A DNA stretch of 64,000 nt from assembly GCA_003598065.1 (NCBI GenBank), contig QZKR01000149.1:1-64000 (forward strand), in the 5' to 3' direction. Below the pieces are notes generated by a model. It was not told the origin of the DNA. It ran no database searches and saw only the letters and a program-made list of their open reading frames with translations. The translations under genes were made by a program, and so were the position numbers. This stretch comes from Myxococcales bacterium (GTDB lineage Bacteria > Myxococcota_A > SURF-8). This document shows positions 26,230-34,968 of this stretch, in pieces (position 1 is the first letter of the stretch; each line of letters begins with the position of its first letter).

Positions 26230-28632
26230 TTGATGAACCCCTGGGAACTGTTGAAAGCCGCCCATGCCGTGGGTTTCGCCAACTTGTTTTATGCGCTTTC
26301 CTACGGCCGCACGAAGAAACGCCTGGATGCGCCTTTTGCCGCCCGGCGCCGCGAATGGGATCGCACCTCGCCCGTCGCCGCCGGCGCATTGTTGAATCAT
26401 GCGATCGACAACTCGCACACCGTCAGATTGTCATTCGAGCACGCCGAACTCGAAATCTGCGCGCTGGACGAAGACCTCCTGCGTCTCACCTATACGCCCG
26501 GACGGTTGCCCGCGCCCTATACGCTGGCCGGCGCCGCCTGGCCGCACGCCGCGCTGGCCGTCGCGCCAGACTCTGCCGGCTTAACGCTTTCCACACCTGC
26601 ATTGCGTCTGGAAATGGCTCGTGATGGAGGGTGGGGCCTTTTTGAGATAAAGCAGAAAACGCCGCTGTGCCGTTTCGATGCGCCGGGACGACAGGGTGAG
26701 CGGTGGATCATGAGCGGTCCCTTGCAGGACAATGAATCCATCATGGGGCTGGGGCAGTCGAACGGCCCGCTGAATCTGCGCGGCCGCACGCGCATCCTCT
26801 GGAACACCGAGGCCAAGGGCAACTATGGCCCCGGCAAGGACCCCATCTATCTTTCCGTCCCCGTCTACTACGCGCAGCATGCGGGTGGTGGTTACCTGGC
26901 CTTTTTCGAAAACAGCTTTTTCTCCACCTTCTCCTTCGCAAAGGATCGCGCGAAGATCAGTTTCGACGGCGGCGCGCTGCGCCTCTACCTCACGCCCGGC
27001 CCCTTGCCGCGCGCCTTGGAACGCTATACGCGGCTGACCGGCCGGCCGGCCATGCCGCCGCGCTGGGCGCTGGGCTATCAGCAGGCGCGCTGGAGTTACA
27101 TGGACGAGGCTGAAGTAAAAGAAGTGCTTGACGGTTTCGAGAAGCACGAAATGCCTCTCTCCGCGCTGCATCTCGACATTCATTACATGGACGGTTACCG
27201 CGTCTTTACAGTCGATGAACAGCGCTTCCCCGATTTGAAGAAGCTTTCGGGGGAAATGGAGAAGCGCGGCGTCAAGCTCGTCACGATTCTCGATCCGGGG
27301 GTGAAGAAGGACGAGGATTATCCCATCTACAGGGAAATGAAAGCGCGGGATCTTTTCTGCAAACTGCCCGATGGTTCGCTGCTGCACGCGCCGGTATGGC
27401 CCGGCTGGACGGCCTTCCCCGATTTCACCAAACCCGAGACGCGCGCTTACTGGAGCGAGCAGTACCGTTTCCTGACGGAACGCGGTGTGGCGGGCGTCTG
27501 GCACGACATGAACGAACCGGCCGCCTTCACCGCCACGGGCTACCCCACTCTTCCCGATGCGCTGCGCCACGATCTGGACGGCCTAGGCGGCGACCATCGC
27601 GAAGGTCACAATCTTTACGCCCTGTTGGAGAACCGCGCGGCTTACGAAGCATTGGCCCAGCTTCGACCCGATCGCCGCCCCTGGCTGCTCAGCCGTTCCG
27701 GCTGGGCCGGCCTGCAACGCTACGCCTGGAACTGGACCGGCGACACCGGCGACAACTGGTGGTCGCTCGGCCAGAACATCCGCTTGCTGTTGATGCTGGG
27801 AATATCCGGCATCCCCTACACCGGCTCCGATATCGGCGGCTTCAACGGCGATCCCTCAGCGGAGCTTTACATCCGCTGGTTCCAGGCTTTTGCCTTCGCG
27901 CCGTTCTTCCGCACCCATTCGGCGGCCTTCGTGAAGCGGCGCGAGCCCTGGTCGTTCGGCGAGCCGTATACGGGCATCGCCCGCGAGTTCATCAAGCTCC
28001 GCTACCGGTTCATGCCGTACTGGTACACCCTGGCCTGGCAGGCCTCGCAAAGCGGCTGGCCGCTGGCGCGGCCCGTGTGGTGGAACGATCCGGCCGACGA
28101 AAGCTTATGGAACGTGGAGAATCAGTTTCTACTTGGCGATGCCGTGCTTGTTGCACCGATCGTCGAGAAAGGGGCGACTCACCGCGAGGTGGCGTTTCCG
28201 AAGGGACAATGGCTCAGTTTCTGGGACGACTCTGTCGTCGAAGGTCCAGCCCGCGTCGGCGTCGATGCGCCGCTCGAACGGCTGCCGCTTTTCGTTCGCG
28301 CCGGGAGCGTTCTGCCCCTGGAAGAAAACGGCAAGCTTGTTTTGCACCTTTACCTGACCGCTCAGGTAGAGTCCGTCTCGGGACTGGTTTACAGCGACGC
28401 CGGCGACGGCTACGGCGCTTCTCGTCTGGACTATATCGACGCCAAGCGTGTCGCCGACGGGTGGGAGATCCGGCGTAGGCAGGAGGGCGAAGGCCCATTC
28501 TCCTATGCGGGCATTGAGCTATGCGTGCATGGCGTAGCCGTGACGGGCGCGTTGCTCGATGGCCGGAATGTCGCGCTAAAGAACAACCGTTTGGAAGTGG
28601 GTCAGTTCGACGTTTGCCGTTTGCTGGCGTGA
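26230..28632 (+). CDS. Alpha-glucosidase/alpha-xylosidase-like GH31 hydrolase
   Basis: PRWALGYQQARWSYMDEAEV; LHLDIHYMDGYRVFT; GVWHDMNEPAAF (catalytic Asp); WTGDTGDNWWSL; GSDIGGF. Confidence 0.92.
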   Translation: MMNPWELLKAAHAVGFANLFYALSYGRTKKRLDAPFAARRREWDRTSPVAAGALLNHAIDNSHTVRLSFEHAELEICALDEDLLRLTYTPGRLPAPYTLAGAAWPHAALAVAPDSAGLTLSTPALRLEMARDGGWGLFEIKQKTPLCRFDAPGRQGERWIMSGPLQDNESIMGLGQSNGPLNLRGRTRILWNTEAKGNYGPGKDPIYLSVPVYYAQHAGGGYLAFFENSFFSTFSFAKDRAKISFDGGALRLYLTPGPLPRALERYTRLTGRPAMPPRWALGYQQARWSYMDEAEVKEVLDGFEKHEMPLSALHLDIHYMDGYRVFTVDEQRFPDLKKLSGEMEKRGVKLVTILDPGVKKDEDYPIYREMKARDLFCKLPDGSLLHAPVWPGWTAFPDFTKPETRAYWSEQYRFLTERGVAGVWHDMNEPAAFTATGYPTLPDALRHDLDGLGGDHREGHNLYALLENRAAYEALAQLRPDRRPWLLSRSGWAGLQRYAWNWTGDTGDNWWSLGQNIRLLLMLGISGIPYTGSDIGGFNGDPSAELYIRWFQAFAFAPFFRTHSAAFVKRREPWSFGEPYTGIAREFIKLRYRFMPYWYTLAWQASQSGWPLARPVWWNDPADESLWNVENQFLLGDAVLVAPIVEKGATHREVAFPKGQWLSFWDDSVVEGPARVGVDAPLERLPLFVRAGSVLPLEENGKLVLHLYLTAQVESVSGLVYSDAGDGYGASRLDYIDAKRVADGWEIRRRQEGEGPFSYAGIELCVHGVAVTGALLDGRNVALKNNRLEVGQFDVCRLLA

Positions 28633-28668
28633 GCTTTGCTTAGCTCTTCTTCTCTCAAGGCTTTCGTG

Positions 28669-28754
28669 TTGGAGCAGGTTTTTCAACCTGCTCCAAGTAT
28701 TTTTCCTTCTTCCAAAAAAGGAAAACGTGTGGAGCAGGATGCAATCCTGCTCCA
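28669..28754. repeat. Two related hairpins separated by an A/T-rich hairpin
   Basis: TTGGAGCAGGTT-tttc-AACCTGCTCCAA (28669-28696) and TGGAGCAGGAT-gca-ATCCTGCTCCA (28730-28754); TTTTCCTT...AAGGAAAA between. Confidence 0.75.
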
Positions 28755-28808
28755 ACAAGGCAGCCCCCGCCTTCCGGTTGATGTGGCTAAAGATGGCTAA
28801 TATCGCCC

Positions 28809-29714
28809 TTAGAGCTTTCCAACAGCCAATCCGATGCGTTCCTTCCCGATAAACCAGCCGTCGCGGGCGTTGTAGTACATGCGCCACTCGCCTCCGTAGT
28901 TGACGACGTGCATGGCGTAGACCAGGGCCCGTTTCCAGCCGGAATCGGTGGGGGCGAGAAGGGGTTGTTTGGAGACGACGCGCCAGGCGTAGCCGTCCTC
29001 GGACTTGAGCAGATGGATTTCGGAACGCGACTTTCCCGCCGCGTCTTTATATATCCCGTTATTGAAGGCATACCACGTTCCGTCCTCGTCGGGCGGAATC
29101 ACCTTCATCGAACCCGCGCCCAGGTTGCGGAAGAAAGGATCATGGGACGGACCGATCAGGAAGTCGGGATGTTTGCGGTAAGGCCCATCGATAGCATCGG
29201 CCTCGGCGACGCCGATGTATTTGGGTTCGAGAAACAGGCAGTCTTTGAGAAACACCCAGCCGGCGCTGAAGTAGAGGCGATAGCGGTCCTGATGTTTCAC
29301 CAGACAGGGGTTGCCGTTCGTGCGCAGCCCTTTGCCTTCCCAGGCCAGGGAAGGTTCGAGCACGGTAACCGGCTCGCTCCAGGCCTTGAGGTCGCGAGAC
29401 TTGCGAACGGCGATCACCGAGCGGTTGAGGGAGGCTCCTTTCTCGTAGAAAAGGAAGAAGACGTCGTTTTCCTTGAAGAGGTAAGGGCGGATGCCCAGGA
29501 AGAGCCGTTTTCCTTCCCGCGTCCAATGAACGCCATCGTCCGAGGCGAAGTGCTGGATGCCGAGAATGATGCCGTTGGCGAACAGATGCCACCTGCCATC
29601 GGGCGAGTCGGCCGGCGTGACCACCGACGGATCGGCGATCATCCAATCCGGTTTGGACGGCTCGATCAGTGGATTTTCCGGGTGATCGGTCCAGGTAAGG
29701 GTTTCGAGATTCAT
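28809..29714 (-). CDS. Five-bladed beta-propeller glycoside hydrolase/glucosamine-inverting-type domain (GH43/GH32/GH130-like)
   Basis: WTDHPENPLIEPSKPDWMIADPSVV; NGNPCLVKHQDRYRLYFSAG; WRMYYNARDGWFIGKERIGLAVG. Confidence 0.65.
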   Translation of the reverse strand: MNLETLTWTDHPENPLIEPSKPDWMIADPSVVTPADSPDGRWHLFANGIILGIQHFASDDGVHWTREGKRLFLGIRPYLFKENDVFFLFYEKGASLNRSVIAVRKSRDLKAWSEPVTVLEPSLAWEGKGLRTNGNPCLVKHQDRYRLYFSAGWVFLKDCLFLEPKYIGVAEADAIDGPYRKHPDFLIGPSHDPFFRNLGAGSMKVIPPDEDGTWYAFNNGIYKDAAGKSRSEIHLLKSEDGYAWRVVSKQPLLAPTDSGWKRALVYAMHVVNYGGEWRMYYNARDGWFIGKERIGLAVGKL

Positions 29715-29874
29715 TGCGTCCCCTCCGGAGCTTTCTACGCGAAAATACTAGAGTCGCGGCTAGAGTCAAGCTCATCTCCGTTTTCCCGGCGGAATTTGCC
29801 TTGAAAAGCGGCTTTTGCTAAGATCCCGCCGGTTCGGTGGCCAGGGCCGGAATGACGCAGGGATGGGGGAAAAT

Positions 29875-30972
29875 ATGAATCTGAAGTATTGGGTTGCAGT
29901 CTTGGCGTCGCTTGTGCTTCTGCCTCAGAGTCTCCTCGCGGCGGAACCTTTCTTCGACTTTCAACCTCCCGAGGGAAAGGCGGATATCCCCGCCGCCTTC
30001 CAGGCCTGGCATTCGGGATTCGAGAAGAACAAGGATTACGGCGAGAGCTGGTTCTTTCTGGCCAAGACCGACCAGGGCGGCGTGCTGTTCGCCATGTTGT
30101 CGATCACCAACCTGGGTCTGCGGACCTTCGACACGACCTGCGACATCCAGTTCTACCCCCTCAAAGGCGATCCGCTCGTCTACCATAAGGAACTCAAACG
30201 CGAGGACATCAAGGCGTCCACCACGCAGATGGACGTCAAAATCGGCGGCGCCCGCGCCTGGGGCGGCGGCATGGCCTATCACTTCACCCTCGACGAACCC
30301 GAGATGAAGGTGAGCCTGGACATCGATAACGTTCTGCCGCCGTATAGGTTCGGCGATGGAAGTGTCAAGTTCTACGCCGACAAATCCGCGGAGTGGACCC
30401 TGGGCCTGAACGTCCCCAAAGGGCGCTCCAAAGGCCAGATCACGGCGGGCGGCAAGACCTACGATCTGGCCGGCTATGGCTACAGCGACCACGGCTGGAC
30501 GACGGTCAAACTGCCGAGCGTCATCCAGAAATGGTACACGCTACGCATTTACGACAAGAAATTCGGGATCGTCCTGCACGACCTTTACCTGGCCAAGAAG
30601 TTCGGTTCGAAGCAGATCCGCCTGGGCGTTTTCGGCGTGGACAATCAGATCGCCGGCGGGATGCGCGATTTCCAGTACACCCCTACCAAGTGGCGCAAGC
30701 ACAAGGCCGGCTATCAGATTCCGACCGCCTTCGACGTTTCCTTCAAGGCCGGCGACTACGCGGTGACGGGGACCGTGGCCGAAGTCAAATTCCTGGACGC
30801 CGTCGAGGTGCTGGCGCAGGTGACCTTTCCCGTGCGCATCGTCATCCAGGCCTTCTATTCCAATCCCTACATGTACCGCTATCTCGGCCGCTACGACCTG
30901 GACGTCACCGACAAAGCCGGCCAGAAAGAACACATCTCCGGGGTGGGGCTCGTCGAGGCGAACTTCTTCTAA
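29875..30972 (+). CDS. Secreted protein with CrtC/AttH/Svf1-like lipocalin-type fold (tentative)
   Basis: Signal peptide MNLKYWVAVLASLVLLPQSLLA; WFFLAKTDQGG, GYGYSDHGWTTVKLP, WYTLRIYDKKFGIVLHDLY resemble hydroxyneurosporene synthase-like proteins. Confidence 0.4.
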   Translation: MNLKYWVAVLASLVLLPQSLLAAEPFFDFQPPEGKADIPAAFQAWHSGFEKNKDYGESWFFLAKTDQGGVLFAMLSITNLGLRTFDTTCDIQFYPLKGDPLVYHKELKREDIKASTTQMDVKIGGARAWGGGMAYHFTLDEPEMKVSLDIDNVLPPYRFGDGSVKFYADKSAEWTLGLNVPKGRSKGQITAGGKTYDLAGYGYSDHGWTTVKLPSVIQKWYTLRIYDKKFGIVLHDLYLAKKFGSKQIRLGVFGVDNQIAGGMRDFQYTPTKWRKHKAGYQIPTAFDVSFKAGDYAVTGTVAEVKFLDAVEVLAQVTFPVRIVIQAFYSNPYMYRYLGRYDLDVTDKAGQKEHISGVGLVEANFF

Positions 30973-30992
30973 GAAGCTATCGCCGCCGATGG

Positions 30993-31033
30993 CAAGGGGC
31001 TTAAGCCCCTTGTCCAGCCCAATGGGTTGGGCT
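30993..31033. repeat. Tandem hairpins between convergent genes
   Basis: CAAGGGGCTTAAGCCCCTTG (perfect 20-bp palindrome) and AGCCCA-atgggt-TGGGCT. Confidence 0.75.
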
Positions 31034-31070
31034 CTATCTAAGGGGGGAAGCGACCCCAGCCCCATTGAGA

Positions 31071-31973
31071 TCAGCGCGATCCGGTTTTTCTTCCGATAAC
31101 CAACGCCTGATTCGGCGCGACGCCCATCGCCGCAAGCATCCGCTCCACCAGACGGGTAACCCTGTACGGAATAGGGGAGAGGATGACGTGACGCAGCCCT
31201 TCCAGCCAGGAAAGGGCGGACCAGTTGTGTCGGGCCGGATGATCCAGCCATTTCAAAGGGCCGCAGCAGATGTGATAATTCGACTCCGCGTGCACAAGCT
31301 CCAGCCCGGCGGAAGCCATGAGGTCGGCTAGCGACTCGGATGTGTACGTGCGTATGTGCTTCGGATCGAAGCCGGCGGTCTCCACCGGCACGAAATTGAT
31401 CATCAGCCCGCCCGGCTTGAGCGCCGACGCCAACCGGTCGAGAAACGCGCGGTCGTCGGGAACGTGCTCCAGCACATGAGAGGTGATGACCGCATCGACC
31501 GGCCGGGGAGGAAGGGGCGTCTCGCCGTTTTCCGGAACGACCTCGAACCAGCGCCCGGCATAACGCTTGACCCTCGGCTCGCCCAGCATCGCTTCCACCG
31601 CTTCCGGCGAAAGCTCGACGCCCATCAGCGTACAGCTTTCGGGAAACGTGAAGAGCAGGTCGCCCGTGCCGAAGCCGACATCGAAGACGCGGCGCTCGCG
31701 GGGGTCGTAGCCGATTTCGTCGAGCACTTCCGCGAGCCGGCGGCGGCGATATCGGCAATCGTCCCGGAAGATCCAGCGCCAGCGCTTGGAAAGATAAAAC
31801 CCGCCGGAATAGATTTTCCGCTGCGCCTCCAGGACGGTCTTTTCAGCTCCGGTCTCCGTTTCTTTTCCCGCAGGAGATCGCGGCGCTTTCGAAAGCGGCG
31901 CAGGGTCGGAATTTTTGGGAGTCCCTCTGCCAAAGGCCAGCGACGACACGCACGACATCATCATGGGCGACAC
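31071..31973 (-). CDS. Class I SAM-dependent methyltransferase
   Basis: RRVFDVGFGTGDLLFTFPES; VDAVITSHVLEHVPDDRAFLDRLASALKPGGLMINFVP. Confidence 0.85.
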   Translation of the reverse strand: MSPMMMSCVSSLAFGRGTPKNSDPAPLSKAPRSPAGKETETGAEKTVLEAQRKIYSGGFYLSKRWRWIFRDDCRYRRRRLAEVLDEIGYDPRERRVFDVGFGTGDLLFTFPESCTLMGVELSPEAVEAMLGEPRVKRYAGRWFEVVPENGETPLPPRPVDAVITSHVLEHVPDDRAFLDRLASALKPGGLMINFVPVETAGFDPKHIRTYTSESLADLMASAGLELVHAESNYHICCGPLKWLDHPARHNWSALSWLEGLRHVILSPIPYRVTRLVERMLAAMGVAPNQALVIGRKTGSR

Positions 31974-32094
31974 CTTTCGTAAAGGGTTGACGCCATGGCG
32001 AGTCGGCGCTCGAAAGGTAGAGCAAACACCGGGCCAACGTGAAATTAGCTGTAATCACTGGTTATTTTTCGAAAGTCCGCAAGCATCAGTCATA

Positions 32095-32116
32095 TTTGAC
32101 AGTTCGTTCTGTCAAG
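32095..32116. promoter_or_regulatory. Operator-like palindrome TTTGACAG-ttcgtt-CTGTCAAG 5' of the sigma-54 activator gene
   Basis: Near-perfect inverted repeat overlapping a TTGACA box. Confidence 0.45.
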
Positions 32117-32159
32117 TATGGTAGAATCTGTGCAATATGAAGACCTCAGGGGGTTGGCG

Positions 32160-33746
32160 ATGAAGGTTGAGGCCGACGAGTTTTTCCGGGAGGTAACGCT
32201 GCGCATCAGCAGCAGCCTGGACGTCGATGAAGCGCTGGCCAGTTTGTACGACTACCTAAAACCCATTTTCCCACTCGATGGACTGATTCTCATTTACCGG
32301 GAGCCGGATGGAAACCTTTATTCGGTAAGCAACGCCGGAGAGAAAAAGCCGCCGGTCGATATCGAGCGTTACCAACCCTTCCTCATGATCGATCCCGGCA
32401 TGATGGAAAGCATCATCCAGAGCTTTCACGATAAGGACCTGGCTTTCGACGACGTGCTGATCTACAACCAGCCGGGGCCGCCAATCATCCGGGAGATCAT
32501 TTTCGATCAATATCCGCAGTTGCGGGAGGTGCCGTCCACCTTGTTGCTTTCCCTGAAGATCAAGGGCGAGGAGGTCGGCTGGTTCGGATTGAAAAAGGCC
32601 GGCGAGAACATCTACACCCGCGAGCACGCCAGCCTGCTTCAGACCGTCAAGGAACCGATTTCCATCGCCATGAGCAACGCCCGGCGATACCGGGAGTTGA
32701 TGCGGCTCAAAGATAATTTCGCCGACGACAACCGCGCCCTGCAGCAGGAATTGGAGCACCTTTCCGGAAACCAGGTCATCGGCGGCGAATTCGGTCTGCG
32801 TCAGGTGATGGAGCTGGTCCGGCAGGCCGCGCCGCTGAACAGCCCGATTCTTCTGCTCGGCGAAACCGGCACGGGCAAGGAGGTCATCGCCAACGCCATC
32901 CATCTGGCGTCGCCCCGCCGGGACCGGCCGATGGTGCGGGTTCAATGCGGGGCCATTCCGGACACGCTTTTGGACAGCGAACTTTTCGGCCACGAGAAGG
33001 GCGCATTCACCGGCGCGATCAACGCCAAGCGCGGGCGCTTCGAGCGCGCCCAGGGCGGAACGATTTTCTTCGACGAAATCGGCGAGTTGACGCTCGATGC
33101 CCAGGTCAAGCTGCTTCGCGTTCTGCAGGAGCATGAAATCGAGCGGCTGGGCGGCGTCAAAACGATCAAGGTGGATGTAAGAATCATCGCCGCCACCCAT
33201 CGCGACCTGGAAAAGAAGGTCCGTGAAGGGACCTTTCGCGAGGATCTGTGGTATCGGTTGAACGTCTTCCCCATCCAAATTCCTCCGCTTCGCGACCGCA
33301 AGGAAGACCTGTTCGATCTCACGACGCATTTCATCGCCCAGAAATCGCGGGAAATGGGTCTTCTCGATATTCCCACGCTTCCGCAAGGGGCGTTTAGGCA
33401 ACTGGAAAGCTACGACTGGCCGGGCAACGTGCGGGAGTTGCAGAATGTCGTGGAACGGGCGCTGATTACCTGCAAAAACGGAACGCTGACCTTTCAGAAC
33501 CTCGTCAAACCCGAGAACGGTTCGAATAGAGGGCTGGCGGTTTCGGCGTTTGCGGAAGCCAAAACGCTGCACCAGGCCACTGCCGACGCCATCCGTCTCG
33601 CTTTGAAGACGAGCGGCGGACAGGTGGAAGGGGAAGGGGGGGCCGCCGCGCTGTTGAACATCAACCCGAGCACGCTGCGCGCAAAGATGAGAAAGCTGGG
33701 CATTCCGTTCGGGAGAAAATCGGGCGTTTTGGAACGGAATGGTTAG
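32160..33746 (+). CDS. Sigma-54-dependent transcriptional activator (GAF-like sensor, AAA+, Fis-type HTH)
   Basis: LLGETGTGKEVIANAIH Walker A; ELFGHEKGAFTGA; GGTIFFDEIGEL; C-terminal AAALLNINPSTLRAKMRKLGI; ORF opens at 32118 but RBS aggggg precedes ATG 32160. Confidence 0.9.
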   Translation: MKVEADEFFREVTLRISSSLDVDEALASLYDYLKPIFPLDGLILIYREPDGNLYSVSNAGEKKPPVDIERYQPFLMIDPGMMESIIQSFHDKDLAFDDVLIYNQPGPPIIREIIFDQYPQLREVPSTLLLSLKIKGEEVGWFGLKKAGENIYTREHASLLQTVKEPISIAMSNARRYRELMRLKDNFADDNRALQQELEHLSGNQVIGGEFGLRQVMELVRQAAPLNSPILLLGETGTGKEVIANAIHLASPRRDRPMVRVQCGAIPDTLLDSELFGHEKGAFTGAINAKRGRFERAQGGTIFFDEIGELTLDAQVKLLRVLQEHEIERLGGVKTIKVDVRIIAATHRDLEKKVREGTFREDLWYRLNVFPIQIPPLRDRKEDLFDLTTHFIAQKSREMGLLDIPTLPQGAFRQLESYDWPGNVRELQNVVERALITCKNGTLTFQNLVKPENGSNRGLAVSAFAEAKTLHQATADAIRLALKTSGGQVEGEGGAAALLNINPSTLRAKMRKLGIPFGRKSGVLERNG

Positions 33747-33773
33747 GCGGGAAAGTCCGCACTTTAAGGGATT

Positions 33774-34967
33774 TCACTCGAACTCCACCGCGATCCAATC
33801 AATCAGTTTGTTGCCGATCGAACAGATCCGGCTTCCTTTTTTGTAGATTTCGATGCGGTCAAGCGCCAGAAGAGAGTCCCCCTCCAGAATATGCTTGTAA
33901 ACCGTTGCACAGGGCTCCTCCTTGAGCGACCCTTTGCAATTGCCGTCTGACGCCTTGATGAGGCGATAAGCCCAGGGATTCGTGGAACGATCGACCTTGA
34001 GCTTGATGAAACCGCCGTTGATAAAATACAGATAGAACCCGCGATGGGCTTCCAATCTATCGCTCAAAGGGAATGCGTCAAGCAGGGATCGGACGTATTG
34101 CAGGGAAGGAGCGCAGTTGAACGAACAAGGGAAATGACTGATAAAGTTCATCTCGCCTTCCAGATTGTTCAGTTCCGCCCGCGCCCCGGCGGTTGTATTG
34201 CGGAATGTCTCGAAGAAGATTCTTGGCGTTGCATGATGTTCGACTTTTTGAAAGGCTTCGATGCAACAGAGGGGATACCCCAAAAGCTGACCGTGCGTTT
34301 TGATCGCTTCCGCAATAACCTGGCTGTAGGGCTTGGCTACTTCCTCGGTCAGAAGGTTCGAGAACTGGAAGCCTTCCTGGTCTTTTAGCAGGGCTACCTT
34401 CCGCTTGTCTTTCGAAGCGTAGTATTGAATGAGGGCTCCGGGCGCATCGGCCGAAAGCTTCTCCATCATGTCCTGGCGATATCCGAAGACAAAGCTCGAA
34501 CAATCGATATAAACGCCGTTCTTCTCGTAAATCTCTTTCAAGCGGGGGTACTTTGACGGCTCGATTTCCGTCCGTTGGGCCGGTTTCAATCCCTTGAGGA
34601 CCGCCCAAAACTCCACGTCGCGAACCTGCGGGATGTCGAAGGCATAGGAGTTGAAGAGTCCGCGCAATTCCCAATCGGAGAGATGGGCCGTGTTTTTCCG
34701 GATGATTGTTTTGATCGCATTGATGACGAGTTCGACGTCGTGCGAATAGGTTTTTGTCGAGTCTAAAGAAAAGAAGAGGAGGCATTGGGAAGGAGACGAC
34801 TCCTTCAGGAATATTTGCAGGGCATACATCTCTTCCGTAGACAGATCGCGCAATTGAAGCTGAACGTTTTCCCACCCCTCGATCGAATCCAATACGAAAT
34901 GTCCGGCGAAAGGCCGGCCCGCCCTGATCGGGCGGAGGTATTTCAGCAATGGATGTTCATTGAGCAT
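33774..34967 (-). CDS. Uncharacterised protein with GYPxCC and HxPCSxxC motifs (DUF483-like)
   Basis: LGYPLCCIEAF ... ISHFPCSFNCAPS; start MLNEHPLLKYL at 34967. Confidence 0.6.
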   Translation of the reverse strand: MLNEHPLLKYLRPIRAGRPFAGHFVLDSIEGWENVQLQLRDLSTEEMYALQIFLKESSPSQCLLFFSLDSTKTYSHDVELVINAIKTIIRKNTAHLSDWELRGLFNSYAFDIPQVRDVEFWAVLKGLKPAQRTEIEPSKYPRLKEIYEKNGVYIDCSSFVFGYRQDMMEKLSADAPGALIQYYASKDKRKVALLKDQEGFQFSNLLTEEVAKPYSQVIAEAIKTHGQLLGYPLCCIEAFQKVEHHATPRIFFETFRNTTAGARAELNNLEGEMNFISHFPCSFNCAPSLQYVRSLLDAFPLSDRLEAHRGFYLYFINGGFIKLKVDRSTNPWAYRLIKASDGNCKGSLKEEPCATVYKHILEGDSLLALDRIEIYKKGSRICSIGNKLIDWIAVEFE

Positions 34968-34968
34968 T

